64,000 nucleotides of DNA. It comes from Chitinophaga sp. LS1 (GTDB taxonomy: Bacteria; Bacteroidota; Bacteroidia; Chitinophagales; Chitinophagaceae). The notes beneath the pieces were generated by a model, which searched no databases, was not told the DNA's origin, and saw only the letters and a program-made list of their open reading frames with translations. The position numbers and the translations under genes are program-made. This document shows positions 8,506-18,024 of this stretch, piece by piece. The stretch covers positions 7,690,501 through 7,754,500 of the forward strand of contig NZ_CP128362.1 of assembly GCF_034274695.1 (NCBI RefSeq). Reading direction: 5' to 3'. Position 1 is the first letter of the stretch. Every line of letters starts with the position of its first letter.

Positions 8506-9585
8506 ATGAAAGAAATCCCTGTTAGTGTAAGGCGGGCGCTGGAATTGCTTGGGCTGTTCCTGACTGGCGCGGTCATAGTGATGGGAAAGATCGTAGTCAT
8601 GCCGCTCCTGATGGCCTTTTTTGTAAGCCTGCTATTGCTTCCCGTATTTCGATTTTTCAGAAAATTGAAGGTGCCGGTAGCGATTGCAATTTTTTTGCCG
8701 ATTGCAGGATTGACCATCAGTGTGTTACTTATCGGATGGTTGTTTTCCAATCAGGTAGGCATTCTTCTGACGGACTTTCCGCGAATAGCGCACAACGTTA
8801 CAAAACACCTGGATACGTTGAGTATATGGATCGGCCATGTTTTCGGATTTTCTCCAACGGAACAGTTGAAATTTATCAACGAACAAAGCAACAAGCTTTT
8901 CGGGTTGGCAGGCAGCCTGGTGAGCGGAGCTGTTGTCTCAGCCACTGGTATTTTTCTATTTTTCGGATTATTACCGGTATATATCTACCTGATCATTTTA
9001 TACAAAAGCCTCTTTGTAAAATTTGTATTACTATGGTTCGAGCAGGACAAATACGAAAATGTAGAAATTACGATGCGGCAGATCGAAAGCATGGTTAAAA
9101 GTTACCTTGTCGGGTTGCTTATACAGATCGCCTATATTACCCTGCTTTTGGGAGGTGCGCTGGCCTTGTTCGGAATAAAAAATTCCTTATTAATAGGGCT
9201 AATGTTCGCTTTCCTGAACCTCATCCCTTACCTGGGTGCATTGATCGGCAATATTCTGGGCGTATTGATCACGCTGGTCTCATCTGATCGTATTGTAGAT
9301 ATCCTGATCGTGTTGGGCACTATTGCGGTCGTTCAGTTTTTTGATAACAACATATTAATGCCGCGTATTGTTGGTGGTAAGGTTAAGCTAAACGCATTTA
9401 TTTCCCTGGTGGGTATCATCATCGGAGGAGCGATGACGGGCATATCGGGCATGTTCCTGGCACTGCCTGTTATAGCAGTACTAAAAATAGTATTCGACCA
9501 TTCCGAAAAATTTAAGAAATGGGGCATTCTATTCGGAGATGATACACCAGCAACAAAGTCAGCGTTAATAAAATTTAAAAAATGA
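8506..9585 (+). CDS. AI-2E family (PerM-like) transporter
   Basis: A 359-residue polytopic membrane protein of the AI-2E/PerM family. It has hydrophobic segments at about 10-50, 60-85, 140-175 and a cluster at 205-330. The family hallmarks are visible: a central cytoplasmic/extracellular helix pair, then FLNLIPYLGALIG and later QFFDNNILMPRIVGGKVKLNA. Members move small molecules or ions (one branch is a Na+/H+ antiporter); substrate cannot be inferred here. It starts 8 bp after the P-type ATPase stop. Confidence 0.88.
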   Translation: MKEIPVSVRRALELLGLFLTGAVIVMGKIVVMPLLMAFFVSLLLLPVFRFFRKLKVPVAIAIFLPIAGLTISVLLIGWLFSNQVGILLTDFPRIAHNVTKHLDTLSIWIGHVFGFSPTEQLKFINEQSNKLFGLAGSLVSGAVVSATGIFLFFGLLPVYIYLIILYKSLFVKFVLLWFEQDKYENVEITMRQIESMVKSYLVGLLIQIAYITLLLGGALALFGIKNSLLIGLMFAFLNLIPYLGALIGNILGVLITLVSSDRIVDILIVLGTIAVVQFFDNNILMPRIVGGKVKLNAFISLVGIIIGGAMTGISGMFLALPVIAVLKIVFDHSEKFKKWGILFGDDTPATKSALIKFKK

Positions 9586-9590
9586 CATTA

Positions 9591-9899
9591 TGGAAAAAAT
9601 ACAGGAAACCTTATTACACATTCCCTCGTGCCTGTTATCGCAGTGCCACATAAGTATAAAGTAAAAAAAATAACCAATCTACTTTACGCTGCAGATCTGC
9701 TTAATCTTGAAAAGGAATTGAAAAAAGTAGTGTCCTTCGCCCGACAGGTAAAAGCAAAAGTCGAATTACTTCATTTGTCGAATTACTTCATTTTATTTCT
9801 CCACGGGAAACACTCATTGATTCAAAAGTGATCGAAACGGCAGTGAAACTATTTTCAAATGCTAGCAACCGTTTCGGAGTATATCACAAACATCTATGA
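9591..9899 (+). pseudogene. decayed universal stress protein (UspA family)
   Basis: After the AI-2E gene, pieces of a Usp-like protein are readable in shifting frames: a start MEKIQETLLHIP, then HSLVPVIAVPHKYKVKKITN followed by LLYAADLLNLEKELKKVV, a typical start of a second Usp domain. A further frame then gives HFISPRETLIDSKVIETAVKLF and ends at a TGA at 9897. At least two frameshifts and an internal deletion of the first domain are needed. Usp genes commonly sit beside such transporters in Bacteroidota. No functional product is expected. Confidence 0.65.
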
Positions 9900-9968
9900 G
9901 TGGGATGATTTAGACGCACATATGACCGATCTGTCTTTTCTTGCCTCTCCCAATTTCCTGATCCCTGC

Positions 9969-10232
9969 CTATCTGATTCTTGTTATTTGGTACAGTTGGA
10001 TCAAAAGAAAAGCCCTAAGACACGGGAAACAACCCAAAATGAGGAAGAGAATAATTCCTGGAATAAGAAAATTGGGAAACGGGGAATGTTCTAAAATGGA
10101 TAAAGGTAATCCGCCCAGTAATTTACCAGATGGTGAAATGATTAAAAAGAAACCACCGCACATTGCACTTAACCCAAGAAATAATAACAATGAGATGAGG
10201 GCATTTCTTGCTGTTATTGACCTCATAATCAT
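9969..10232 (-). pseudogene. truncated small membrane protein
   Basis: The 87-codon frame encodes two or three hydrophobic segments: NALISLLLFLGLSAMCGGFF, then LIISPSGKLLGGLPLSILE, then FLIPGIILFLILGCFPCL. This is the start of a small integral membrane protein common in Bacteroidota (the SPF..FLIPGI pattern). Members are usually about 130-160 residues; here the frame stops shortly after the second membrane segment. The piece points into the decayed Usp gene. The function of the family is not known to me. Confidence 0.5.
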
Positions 10233-10292
10233 TTAGTTATAATTATAAAAATTAGCCCTGCGATTATAATGTTAATTTTATTTTGCATGATT

Positions 10293-10607
10293 TCAAATGT
10301 TACGCACAAACCAATCAACAGGTCGCCGAAGTGAAACAGGTAGCGGATAATTTGTTACATAGCCAGTCCGCAAAATAAATTGTACGTTATCGCTAATGCC
10401 GATAGATGAATGTAGTATTTGTCGGGTTGCTGGTTCTTCCAAAATTTGTGTCATAGGTTGAATGGCAATGTTTCTTTCCCGTATTTTTAAAAGTAATCGC
10501 TGAAGCCGTTTACCTGTCTCCAGCAATGTTGCTACCGAATTATCTTTGCTTGTAATGAACAGCCATCCTGCCGACTTATCAACTTGCTTTTTCGCGCTGT
10601 GGAACTG
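10293..10607 (-). pseudogene. C-terminal fragment of a nitroreductase-like (Acg family) flavoprotein
   Basis: The open frame (no start codon; it begins after a TAG at 10608-10610) encodes SAGWLFITSKDNSVATLLETG, then KRLQRLLLKIRERNIAIQPM, then LRTGYVTNYPLPVSLRRPVD. The order W.fItS...G..LqrllL.A...gla.qPmtq...R.Gy....P..s.RRPv is that of the second half of Acg-type nitroreductases. The FMN-binding first half is missing, so this is a relic. Further upstream (10620-10830, minus strand) short open stretches without recognisable family follow. Confidence 0.5.
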
Positions 10608-10833
10608 CTACATCTTGATTCCAGTAGAAGGAATTAGTAGAGAAAGCCGCTTTCACTGTCTGATAATGCACTCCACACTCTTCTCTCTCTGACAATTTTA
10701 CCAGGGTGATGCCGTGGTTATCAAGCCGTTTTTAAGCTTTTCCTTTGCTTTTTTGATACCGGATTTTTCCGGTTTTACTGTTATTCGTACTTCTACTTTC
10801 CCATTTTTCAGTATTTTTAAGCGCTTATATATT

Positions 10834-11743
10834 GAAGTTGTTTACACTTTTTGAAGGACAAAAAGGAAGTCCCAGGAATTAAGGATTTTTGTTTTGGCAA
10901 ATAAAAACGAATAATTCTGGGACTCATAGACGAAGATAAGGTACGAGATTGGATTTTACCACATTTAAGCAAAGGCAAAAGAGGCTTTAAGGCCAGGATA
11001 GATTTAGTAAAAGTGGTTCTGTTGATTTTAAAGCGAATGAAAACAGGCTGCCAGTGGCGAGAGTTGTGTATTTGCGAATATTTTGATAAAGGGGCGACCT
11101 CTTGGCAAAATATTCACAGGTATTTTTTAAAATGGAGTAAAGACGGTTCATTCAAGAGGGCTTGGATCAATCTTTTATCTTGTAATAAGAAACTGCTGGA
11201 TCTGTCAAGCGCCCAGTTAGATGGTAGCCATACACCAGTCAAACGTGGTGGCCAGGCGGTAGGTTATCAAGGCAGAAAAGCTTCAAAGACCAGTAATAGT
11301 TTGTTCTTATGTGACAACAGAGGTCAGATGCTGACCGTATCAACGGCGCAAAGTGGAGAGCATAATGACTTATACGATATAGTGAAGCTCTTTAAAGAAA
11401 TGATCGGGGTTCTGGAACAATCCGATATCAATTGCAATGGAATATTTGTAAATGCCGATCCTGGATTTGACAGCGAAGATTTAAAACAAGTATGCATTGA
11501 CTACGAGATTGAATTAAATGTAAAACCCAACTTGCGAAATCAAAAGAAGCAAAGTGATGAATACCGATATTTTGATGATCAACTTTACAAAAGACGAACA
11601 AAAATTGAACATGCCAATGCCTGAATGGATGCTTTTAAAGCATTGCTTGTCAGATATGAAAAACTTGTTGAAACATGGATGGCATTGCAATGGCTGGCTC
11701 TTATAACCCTTTTTTGTAGAAAATTAAAAGTATAAACAACTTC
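10834..11743 (+). mobile_element. IS5-family insertion sequence, copy A (910 bp)
   Basis: The ends carry inverted repeats: GAAGTTGTTTACACTTTT on the left and, read from the right, GAAGTTGTTTATACTTTT. The flanking trinucleotide ATT is duplicated (10831-10833 and 11744-11746). Copy B at 14261-15170 has the same length and differs by a handful of bases. A 3-bp duplication fits some IS5 subgroups, such as ISL2. Confidence 0.9.
11013..11624 (+). pseudogene. IS5-family transposase, copy A, cut by a nonsense mutation
   Basis: The frame encodes a DDE transposase with AQLDGSHTPVKRGGQAVGYQ (first Asp), FVNADPGFDSEDL (second Asp) and YKRRTKIEHANA (the Y-(2)-R-(3)-E motif). Directly after HANA the tryptophan codon TGG of copy B is TGA here (11622-11624), removing the last 37 or so residues. 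The listed start is a GTG at 11013. Without a stop the frame extends upstream to about 10905, where ILGLIDEDKVRDWILPHL matches the N-terminus of the related element at 62.4 kb. The true start is therefore probably earlier, or reached by frameshifting. Copy B is the likely source of any mobilisation. Confidence 0.85.
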
Positions 11744-11880
11744 ATTATATATAGTACAGTACTTTGCGTCGATAAGTCAAAAATTATGAGATAATGTTGA
11801 GAAAATATAGAGAAAGTGAGATTTAGAACATTTACTCCCTACTATATCTCGTTAAAATTTATCAGATAGAAATTGGATTT

Positions 11881-12159
11881 TTCGTCAGATTTTAAAAAAA
11901 AACGGGAACATTCCAAGCTTTCTCAGCAGGAATGGCTGAATTACTTGGCGTTTCAAAGAGAACCGTAAGTAGTTGGGAGACCGGAGAGAATGAACCTCAG
12001 CCGAAAATGCGTAGAAGAATAGATGAGATTTTTAAATCAAGAGGAGAAAGGCCTATTGAAGAGCCGGTATTAGCAATTGACCGTACTATTATTATTGAAG
12101 CTCTTCATTCAATTTCAAAAATTGAATGCTATCTTCTGAATAATATTGTATTGTTATAG
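11881..12159 (+). pseudogene. frameshifted XRE-family regulator
   Basis: The intact part (ATG at 11932) encodes MAELLGVSKRTVSSWETGEN and then EPQPKMRRRIDEIFKSRGE, a clear XRE helix-turn-helix. The first helix of the domain is encoded just upstream, in another frame (KREHSKLSQQE). One missing A in GGAATGG and one extra or missing A in the nine-A run near 11893 would be needed to join it. A helix-turn-helix starting at its second helix is unlikely to fold, so the gene is probably dead. Confidence 0.5.
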
Positions 12160-12247
12160 TCTCTGTATGAGCAAAATACCGATAGTGCTGAATGTTGATC
12201 AGACTTAATTTTTTTGCAGGCAGCCTACATCAACCCTGCAAAGGTAT

Positions 12248-12281
12248 AAAGGCCAGTACCCGGTACAGGTTACTGGCCTTT
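12248..12281. terminator. bidirectional hairpin terminator
   Basis: AAAGGCCAGTA (12248-12258) pairs perfectly with TACTGGCCTTT (12271-12281). An A-run lies on the left and TATATTT on the right, so the hairpin can serve both strands. It sits between the broken XRE gene and the minus-strand lipoprotein genes. Confidence 0.7.
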
Positions 12282-12360
12282 ATATTTGTTGGGCTTACTA
12301 TCGCGGAGTCCGGACGGTTCAGGTTAGTAGGTTGTAGCTATTGCTTATTTGTATTCTGCA

Positions 12361-12676
12361 CTAAACCACTACCACATCATTTATTGAAATCACTGTTCCA
12401 TCAGTCATCGTGATAGTGCCCACAATAATCCAGCCTTCCATAACATTACTTTTATAAGTCAGTGAAAAACTAGCAGGGCTAACCACTACACCGTTATATT
12501 TCATTTCCAGGCGGTCGACGTAACCGAATTCAAAAGTAGGACCAAAGAAAGATATCAGATAACCATTCTTTTCAATCTCGCCAAACCACCAGGGCTTAGT
12601 CGGCAGATTAGATCCCGGGCCTCTGTAAACATAGGTATCCGAAACTACTGTTATTAATGTGGGGGACGTGTGATCA
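12361..12676 (-). pseudogene. truncated tandem copy of the neighbouring lipoprotein gene (C-terminal third)
   Basis: Read on the minus strand, the segment encodes CRDHTSPTLITVVSDTYVYR, then FFGPTFEFGYVDRLEMKYNG, then a final part GTITMTDGTVISINDVVVV and a TAG at 12361-12363. The intact gene next door has VRDHTSPTFMSVMPDTYVYV, FYGPTSISGTVSKVIIKYNG and GNIKMPDGTVILVNDELVV in the same places. The copy has no N-terminus and directly follows the stop of the intact gene. It looks like an old tandem duplication whose front part was lost. Confidence 0.75.
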
Positions 12677-12685
12677 CGGCAACGA

Positions 12686-13513
12686 TTATACTACCAGTTC
12701 ATCATTCACTAAAATCACCGTGCCGTCTGGCATTTTAATATTGCCTTTAATTGTCCAGCCACCAGTAGTACGATTAATCAGATACGTTAGTGAAAAGCTT
12801 GTAGGGACAACGTCTGCACCGTTATATTTTATAATTACTTTGCTAACGGTACCGCTAATTGACGTAGGTCCGTAAAAAGAGATAATATAACCGTCCCTTA
12901 CCAGATCACCATAATATGAATCACCTTTGCCGGGAGTGTTCGGATCAACATAGACATAAGTATCAGGCATTACAGACATAAATGTAGGTGAGGTGTGATC
13001 GCGGACAAGTATGCCCCTTACTTCCTTGACGCCACCTGCGCCGGTGGTGCTGCCAAGAGGCGCAGGATAGGCAATGGAATCGGGGTATTTGTAATAATTC
13101 TGTAAGCTCTTGAAATACTTCGATAATTGATCTACAGTAACAGCGCCGGGGGAAGTAGATTCCAGAATGCTGAAATATCCGCCGTTGATGGTTGAATATA
13201 GTGAGCCCGAAGAGCTTGACTGCCAGCCAACATAATTAACGGATATGGGCTGACCATCGTAGATACCGGAAGGATCAGGCGTGGTAGGATGTGGTTGGCT
13301 GTTGCCAAACGAAATACCTCCACCATAGGCGGAAATATACACTCCGTTCCCTGAGTCAAAAGTTACGGGAGTTTTGCTTACCGGTACGCTGGCTGTTGCC
13401 GCAATGTTTTGCAGTGACAGATCTGGTTTGTTTACGGATTCTTTGGAGCAGGCAATTGTGATAAATACCATAGCGATGATGGCTATGGCAAACGGACTTA
13501 ACATTCTTTTCAT
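12686..13513 (-). CDS. hypothetical lipoprotein
   Basis: A 275-residue protein with a lipoprotein signal peptide: MKRMLSPFAIAIIAMVF followed by the lipobox ITIAC, so the mature protein would be anchored at Cys 22. The rest is rich in Gly, Ser, Thr, Pro and Tyr and contains DHTSPTFMSVMPDTYVYV and a C-terminal beta-rich part ending DGTVILVNDELVV. I do not recognise a family. It stands alone, between two IS5 copies, with an AT-rich upstream region. A broken paralogue lies directly downstream. Confidence 0.7.
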   Translation of the reverse strand: MKRMLSPFAIAIIAMVFITIACSKESVNKPDLSLQNIAATASVPVSKTPVTFDSGNGVYISAYGGGISFGNSQPHPTTPDPSGIYDGQPISVNYVGWQSSSSGSLYSTINGGYFSILESTSPGAVTVDQLSKYFKSLQNYYKYPDSIAYPAPLGSTTGAGGVKEVRGILVRDHTSPTFMSVMPDTYVYVDPNTPGKGDSYYGDLVRDGYIISFYGPTSISGTVSKVIIKYNGADVVPTSFSLTYLINRTTGGWTIKGNIKMPDGTVILVNDELVV

Positions 13514-13794
13514 TAATCTTGATTTACTTGTGATAATAATGGTTAAATATTATTGCTTTACCTGAGTGTGTCAATACATTTGCAAATGTCCTTTGCAGCA
13601 TTATTAAAGAAAGGTGCTGTGGAATAAATATGCAGTATAACAGTACAATAGAGCATAACACATTTTTTCAAGTTAACATATAATGTATTTAATTTATAAT
13701 GTAAAGTTACAATACTACTACGCAATGTATATGGTAAGTAAAACATTCTTTTTAATGGGTCTGATACTGAAGTTCTTATAGTTATAGTTGATGA

Positions 13795-13971
13795 TCATCA
13801 GGCTCCTTTTTCAAGCCGGGAAAAGCAGATGCCTATCTGAAAAAACCTGTAATCAGTCTTAGCATCTCCCTGGAGCTGAAGAATGTCGGAAAGGTAACAG
13901 GAACTATTTCGTCCTTTTATGGTATCAATTGCTTTGGATGTTCCGACGATGTGGGGTCATACTTCTTATAA
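13795..13971 (+). pseudogene. unidentified C-terminal gene fragment
   Basis: An open stretch of 58 codons without a start encodes SFFKPGKADAYLKKPVISL followed by SISLELKNVGKVTGTISSFY, and then a short Cys-containing tail GINCFGCSDDVGSYFL. The composition looks coding, but no family is recognised. The rest of the 13.57-14.1 kb region appears non-coding. Confidence 0.25.
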
Positions 13972-14097
13972 CCTTATAGCCAGTACATAACAAAATAGTC
14001 GTGGGTAGTCGCGACTATTTTATTCTGACTATGATTAGGCTGCCGTGGAAAGAAGGTTGCATTTGAAAAGCTATAATTTTTTTTGTAAAACGGACTT

Positions 14098-14260
14098 ATG
14101 AAAAAAGGGCTTATAATCTTTGTATTGATAGTTTGGGCAATGGACGCAACGGCCTAACAAGTCAATGACGAAAAATTGGTAAACGATCTCAAGCAGGTTC
14201 GTGACATAGGGCAGAAGGAAATATGCCAAGACATTCATTGCCCGGTTTATTTATTATACC
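14098..14260 (+). pseudogene. small exported protein gene, broken by a stop codon and by IS copy B
   Basis: ATG at 14098 opens MKKGLIIFVLIVWAMDATA, a convincing signal peptide, followed at once by a TAA (14155) where the cleavage site would be. The frame then continues without a stop: QVNDEKLVNDLKQVRDIGQK and EICQDIHCPVYLLY, up to the left end of the IS at 14261. The sequence beyond the IS belongs to another gene on the opposite strand, so the remainder has been lost. Confidence 0.45.
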
Positions 14261-15170
14261 GAAGTTGTTTACACTTTTTGAAGGAAAAAAAGGAAGTCCC
14301 AGGAATTAAGGATTTTTGTTTTAGCAAATAAAAACGAATAATTCTGGGACTCATAGACGAAGATAAGGTACGAGATTGGATTTTACCACATTTAAGCAAA
14401 GGCAAAAGAGGCTTTAAGGCCAGGATAGATTTAGTAAAAGTGGTTCAGTTGATTTTAAAGCGAATGAAAACAGGCTGCCAGTGGCGAGAGTTGAGTATTT
14501 GCGAATATTTTGATAAAGGGGCGACCTCGTGGCAAAATATTCACAGGTATTTTTTAAAATGGAGTAAAGACGGTTCATTCAAGAGGGCTTGGATCAATCT
14601 TTTATCTTGTAATAAGAAACTGCTGGATCTGTCAAGCGCCCAGTTAGATGGTAGCCATACACCAGTCAAACGTGGTGGCCAGGCGGTAAGTTATCAAGGC
14701 AGAAAAGCTTCAAAGACCTGTAATAGTTTGTTCTTATGTGACAACAGAGGTCAGATGCTGACGGTATCAACAGCGCAAAGTGGAGAGCATAATGACTTAT
14801 ACGATATAGTGAAGCTCTTTAAAGAAATGATCGGGGTTCTGGAACAATCCGATATCAATTGCAATGGAATATTTGTAAATGCCGATCCTGGATTTGACAG
14901 CGAAGATTTAAAACAAGTATGCATTGACTACGAGATTGAATTAAATGTAAAACCCAACTTGCGAAATCAAAAGAAGCAAAGTGATGAATACCGATATTTT
15001 GATGATCAACTTTACAAAAGACGAACAAAAATTGAACATGCCAATGCCTGGATGGATGCTTTTAAAGCATTGCTTGTCAGATATGAAAAAATTGTTGAAA
15101 CATGGATGGCATTGCAATGGCTGGCTCTTATAACCCTTTTTTGTAGAAAATTAAAAGTATAAACAACTTC
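14261..15170 (+). mobile_element. IS5-family insertion sequence, copy B (910 bp)
   Basis: It has the same ends and length as copy A. The target duplication is ACC (14258-14260 and 15171-15173), different from ATT around copy A, so the two copies inserted independently. The element cuts a small exported-protein gene on the left and the 3' end of an AAA ATPase gene on the right. Confidence 0.92.
14440..15162 (+). CDS. IS5-family transposase, intact copy B
   Basis: A DDE transposase of at least 240 residues. It shows AQLDGSHTPVKRGGQAV (first catalytic Asp), FVNADPGFDSEDLKQV (second) and YKRRTKIEHANAWMDAF (Y-(2)-R-(3)-E with the catalytic Glu), and ends TLFCRKLKV near the right inverted repeat. 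The GTG at 14440 is the first standard start in frame. The frame is open back to 14332 and encodes ILGLIDEDKVRDWILPHL before it, which aligns with the N-terminus of the transposase at 62.4 kb, so the functional start is probably upstream or reached by frameshifting. Confidence 0.88.
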   Translation: MVQLILKRMKTGCQWRELSICEYFDKGATSWQNIHRYFLKWSKDGSFKRAWINLLSCNKKLLDLSSAQLDGSHTPVKRGGQAVSYQGRKASKTCNSLFLCDNRGQMLTVSTAQSGEHNDLYDIVKLFKEMIGVLEQSDINCNGIFVNADPGFDSEDLKQVCIDYEIELNVKPNLRNQKKQSDEYRYFDDQLYKRRTKIEHANAWMDAFKALLVRYEKIVETWMALQWLALITLFCRKLKV

Positions 15171-15788
15171 ACCATTAAAAACTGGACTACCAATATTTTT
15201 GTATCTAAAAGATCTGTCTTTTCAGCGAAATAAAACTGATCTCTCATGCAGTCTCGATCCATAAGGTTTGTATCATGGCTGGTAAAGAGCAGCTGAGCAT
15301 TGGCTTTACTAACTTTAGGATTTTGGAATAAGGATATTAATTTTTTTAAGAGTGATGGATGAAAATTATTATCAATTTCGTCGGAAACTAACAATCCCCC
15401 CTTGTGCAAACTTATTGCACAACAATCCTATAAATCTGTAATATTTCCTTGTTCCTTGTGACTCGTCATTTTCTAAGCTCATCGAAACAAAGCCAGTCTT
15501 CTCCTTATTACTGTCAACTAAAAATTTATAAAACCTTACCCGACTGCTTTTGACTGGGGAGTCCGGTCTTTCCAATTGGACATCATCATAATACATCCCT
15601 ATATCACGCAGCCATTCCAGTACCACCTCTTTGTGCCCATTTTCAATCAAAAGATCAGTAGCCCTTTCATTTTGCCTCCTGGTGCGATCTGTCAGGTAGG
15701 TCGGATATCGCGAATCCCCTTCAAAATTTACTCCTATCTTAAAATAATCCCGAATCTCACGCGATGTAGCGCCTTTCCCCAAAATCAT
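15171..15788 (-). pseudogene. AAA-family ATPase (AAA_21 type), truncated and frameshifted
   Basis: The 5' part encodes MILGKGATSREIRDYFKIG and a long linker. The 3' part contains the Walker B region GGLLVSDEIDNNFHPSLL and the switch AQLLFTSHDTNLMD, typical of stand-alone AAA_21 ATPases related to abortive-infection and OLD-like proteins. The two halves are in different frames, joined at a run of six G (plus strand C run at 15396-15401); five G would restore QGGLLVSDEID. The Walker A region upstream is missing and the 3' end is removed by IS copy B. It may once have belonged to a defence locus, but only the fold is visible. Confidence 0.65.
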
Positions 15789-15867
15789 AACCTAACAGGC
15801 ACATCCACCCTAATCTGATTCATCACCGGTGTATATATCAATCTCATTCAAATTCTCCGGCGTCTCA

Positions 15868-17319
15868 AATGTTTATCCAATTCAAACAACGCTTTGAGAT
15901 TGTTGAGGGCTATGCACTCTTAGCTTATCTACTTCAAGTTTATGCAACTGTGTTTCCAGATCCATTCTAACCTCGTTGTATGCCGGATCATAGGCAAGGT
16001 TGGTATATTCTGATGGATCGTTTACCAAATCGTATAGTTCATATTCGTTGTAATAAGCTCCCGAAGCATCAAAATAATAGCTATACTTCCATTTCTCTGT
16101 ACGGATACATCGGATTCGATTTGCAGCATTTACCACAGACCATTGGCTATTGGAACCTGCTTTTGTATCATCGTATGTAAACAATATACTATTCTGTACT
16201 GGTGTACCATCCGCCATAATTGGTAACAAGCTTGTGCCTGCAAGTCCGGCAGGAGCGTTTGATACATTAGCTATCTCCATAAACGTAGGCATGATGTCGA
16301 CCAGCGTGGCCAGGGCCATAGATTGTTGAATGGGGTGGTCTGAAAATAAAACAGGATTGGATATAACCAGTGGAACACGCAATGCTTCTTCGTAAGCTAC
16401 AAAGGTTTTCTGACGCAGTCCCCCATGTGCAAGTCCCATTTCTCCATGGTCAGAGGTGTAGGTCACGATAGCTGTATCAGCCAGACTTATTCCATCCCCA
16501 TATTTAGCATACAATTCTTTGATCAGGTTACCAATCTCTTTGTCGACCAGGGTTAACAGGTACCCGTAAAAATTTATATAATCTAACTTTTGTTCTACTG
16601 TTGCTAAAGGCCCTAAAGATGCATCCATGCCCAATAGGATCTGTTCCTGTGCCATCGGTTTTTTATTGGCCAGTAAATGTTCGTTTACGGTATCAGGCAA
16701 TCCAATTTCCCTTGTTGACCAGGCGTCAGCGTAATATCCGGAGGTCCCTGCTGTTTTGGGATAAGCCAGTACGTCGTGCGGGTTCACCAGCGACACGATC
16801 AGGCAATAAGGTTTAACTCACCTGCAGCTCTTTTCACTTTTACCTCCTGAAGGTATTTGATGGCTTCGGCCACATACCTGGCATCATGGTTGGCAAATCC
16901 TCCTCCAAAATTTAAAGGATTTACATCTTCTCCTGCATCCGGGGCTATCCATCCCATTGCACCAAATAGAGAAATATCGGCAGATGTAAGGTTATCATAA
17001 TTCGTGGTTGCTCCATTACCGGCAACGCCCTTACTCATGTGCCATTTACCACGGTACTGCACATCATAACCGTCATTCCAGAGTACATTCATGATGCTTG
17101 GTAAAGAAGCACTGATGGTTGGTTCCGAAGGAGATAATGGGCCGCCAATAGTCAGTGTTTGAGAAACCTTATGCTTAGCCGGATAAATTCCTGTAAATAA
17201 TGTGGTACGGCTGGGAGAACACATGCAGGTATTACAGAAAGCTCTGTCGAAACTGAAACCGTTCCTTTTTAGAAAGGTCAGCGTTGGAAGATTTGTCTCT
17301 TCCCATCCCGGAGGGAAAT
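15868..17319 (-). repeat. segmental duplication of the sulfatase gene, damaged copy
   Basis: These 1452 bp match 49764-51216 at about 99% by eye. The match begins at AATGTTTA on the left and stops abruptly after GGAGGGAAAT on the right. About 15 substitutions and one deleted T (near 16815) distinguish it from the intact copy. Confidence 0.9.
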
Positions 17320-17863
17320 CAAAGTGGGTGCCCAGTTCCAATTGATATCTCACAATGTCTACCGCCAGTTCTACTTTGGTTTTATGTTTGTACCGCTCTT
17401 TGGGTACGCCGGCTGCTTTACAACGTTTACGATTAGCGGTCCAGCTTTCCGGAAGATATAAGGCTGTATCTATTAAACCATAATAATGCTCTGCACTTAA
17501 TCCTCCATAAACTGCCACCTGGCAATTATCTACCTTCCCTATTGTGCCACAGTACTGACGAGATACCCCTACAGAATAATCTCCTTTCTTAAGGTCAGAA
17601 CTTTCATCTATGAGCAGTGCCACCTGATCAAAACTCTTAAAAACCTCATTAGTATCAAGGGCAACCGTATCAAAACCTGTACGCGCATCCCACGGAGATT
17701 CGCTGATGAAATGTTGCATGCTGTAGTACTCACTATCTGCCACATGTTCAACCATCCGTTCTATATTCCCCTTCCTGCTCTGGAATAAACCTTTCACATA
17801 TTGAATTGATAAGGGCATTTTATTGTGGGTACGGGTTTTAAAAACATGACCTCGTAGCAACAT
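15882..17863 (-). pseudogene. chimera of an IS701-type transposase N-terminus and a sulfatase
   Basis: The minus-strand frame starts as a transposase: VKGLFQSRKGNIERMVEHV, then VALLIDESSDLKKGDYSVGV (first catalytic Asp), LYLPESWTANRKRC and KTKVELAVDIVRYQLELG. This is the front half of an IS701-family DDE transposase. After GTHF it continues without a break as FPPGWEETNLPTLTFLKRNG, the body of a sulfatase with the formylglycine motif CSPSR. The intact sulfatase has DEQRATQH before FPPGWEE instead. A 1-bp deletion at about 16815 shifts the frame, so the rest (16796-15882, SLVNPHDVLAYPKTAGTSGY onward) is out of frame. The chimera therefore cannot make a full sulfatase and seems to be debris of a transposition or recombination event. 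Confidence 0.85.
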
Positions 17864-18024
17864 ATATTTTTCCAGCCGCTTTGGTTCGGCTGGTTGTCGC
17901 GGCTGTTGACCATGTCTTATATTTATACGTTTGATTTACATGATACTAAGGTCTTATTTTTTATCCATTTTCCACAATTCATAACTTGTCAAAGTAGTAT
18001 TAAGCATATGAAAATATTATCCCG

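Noticed and set aside
13558..13746. A 62-codon minus-strand frame
   Set aside because: It lies in AT-rich promoter sequence of the lipoprotein gene and shows no coding signature.
10834..15170. Composite transposon formed by the two 910-bp IS5-family copies around the lipoprotein gene
   Set aside because: Each copy has its own 3-bp target duplication (ATT and ACC), so they inserted separately; no outer duplication joins them.
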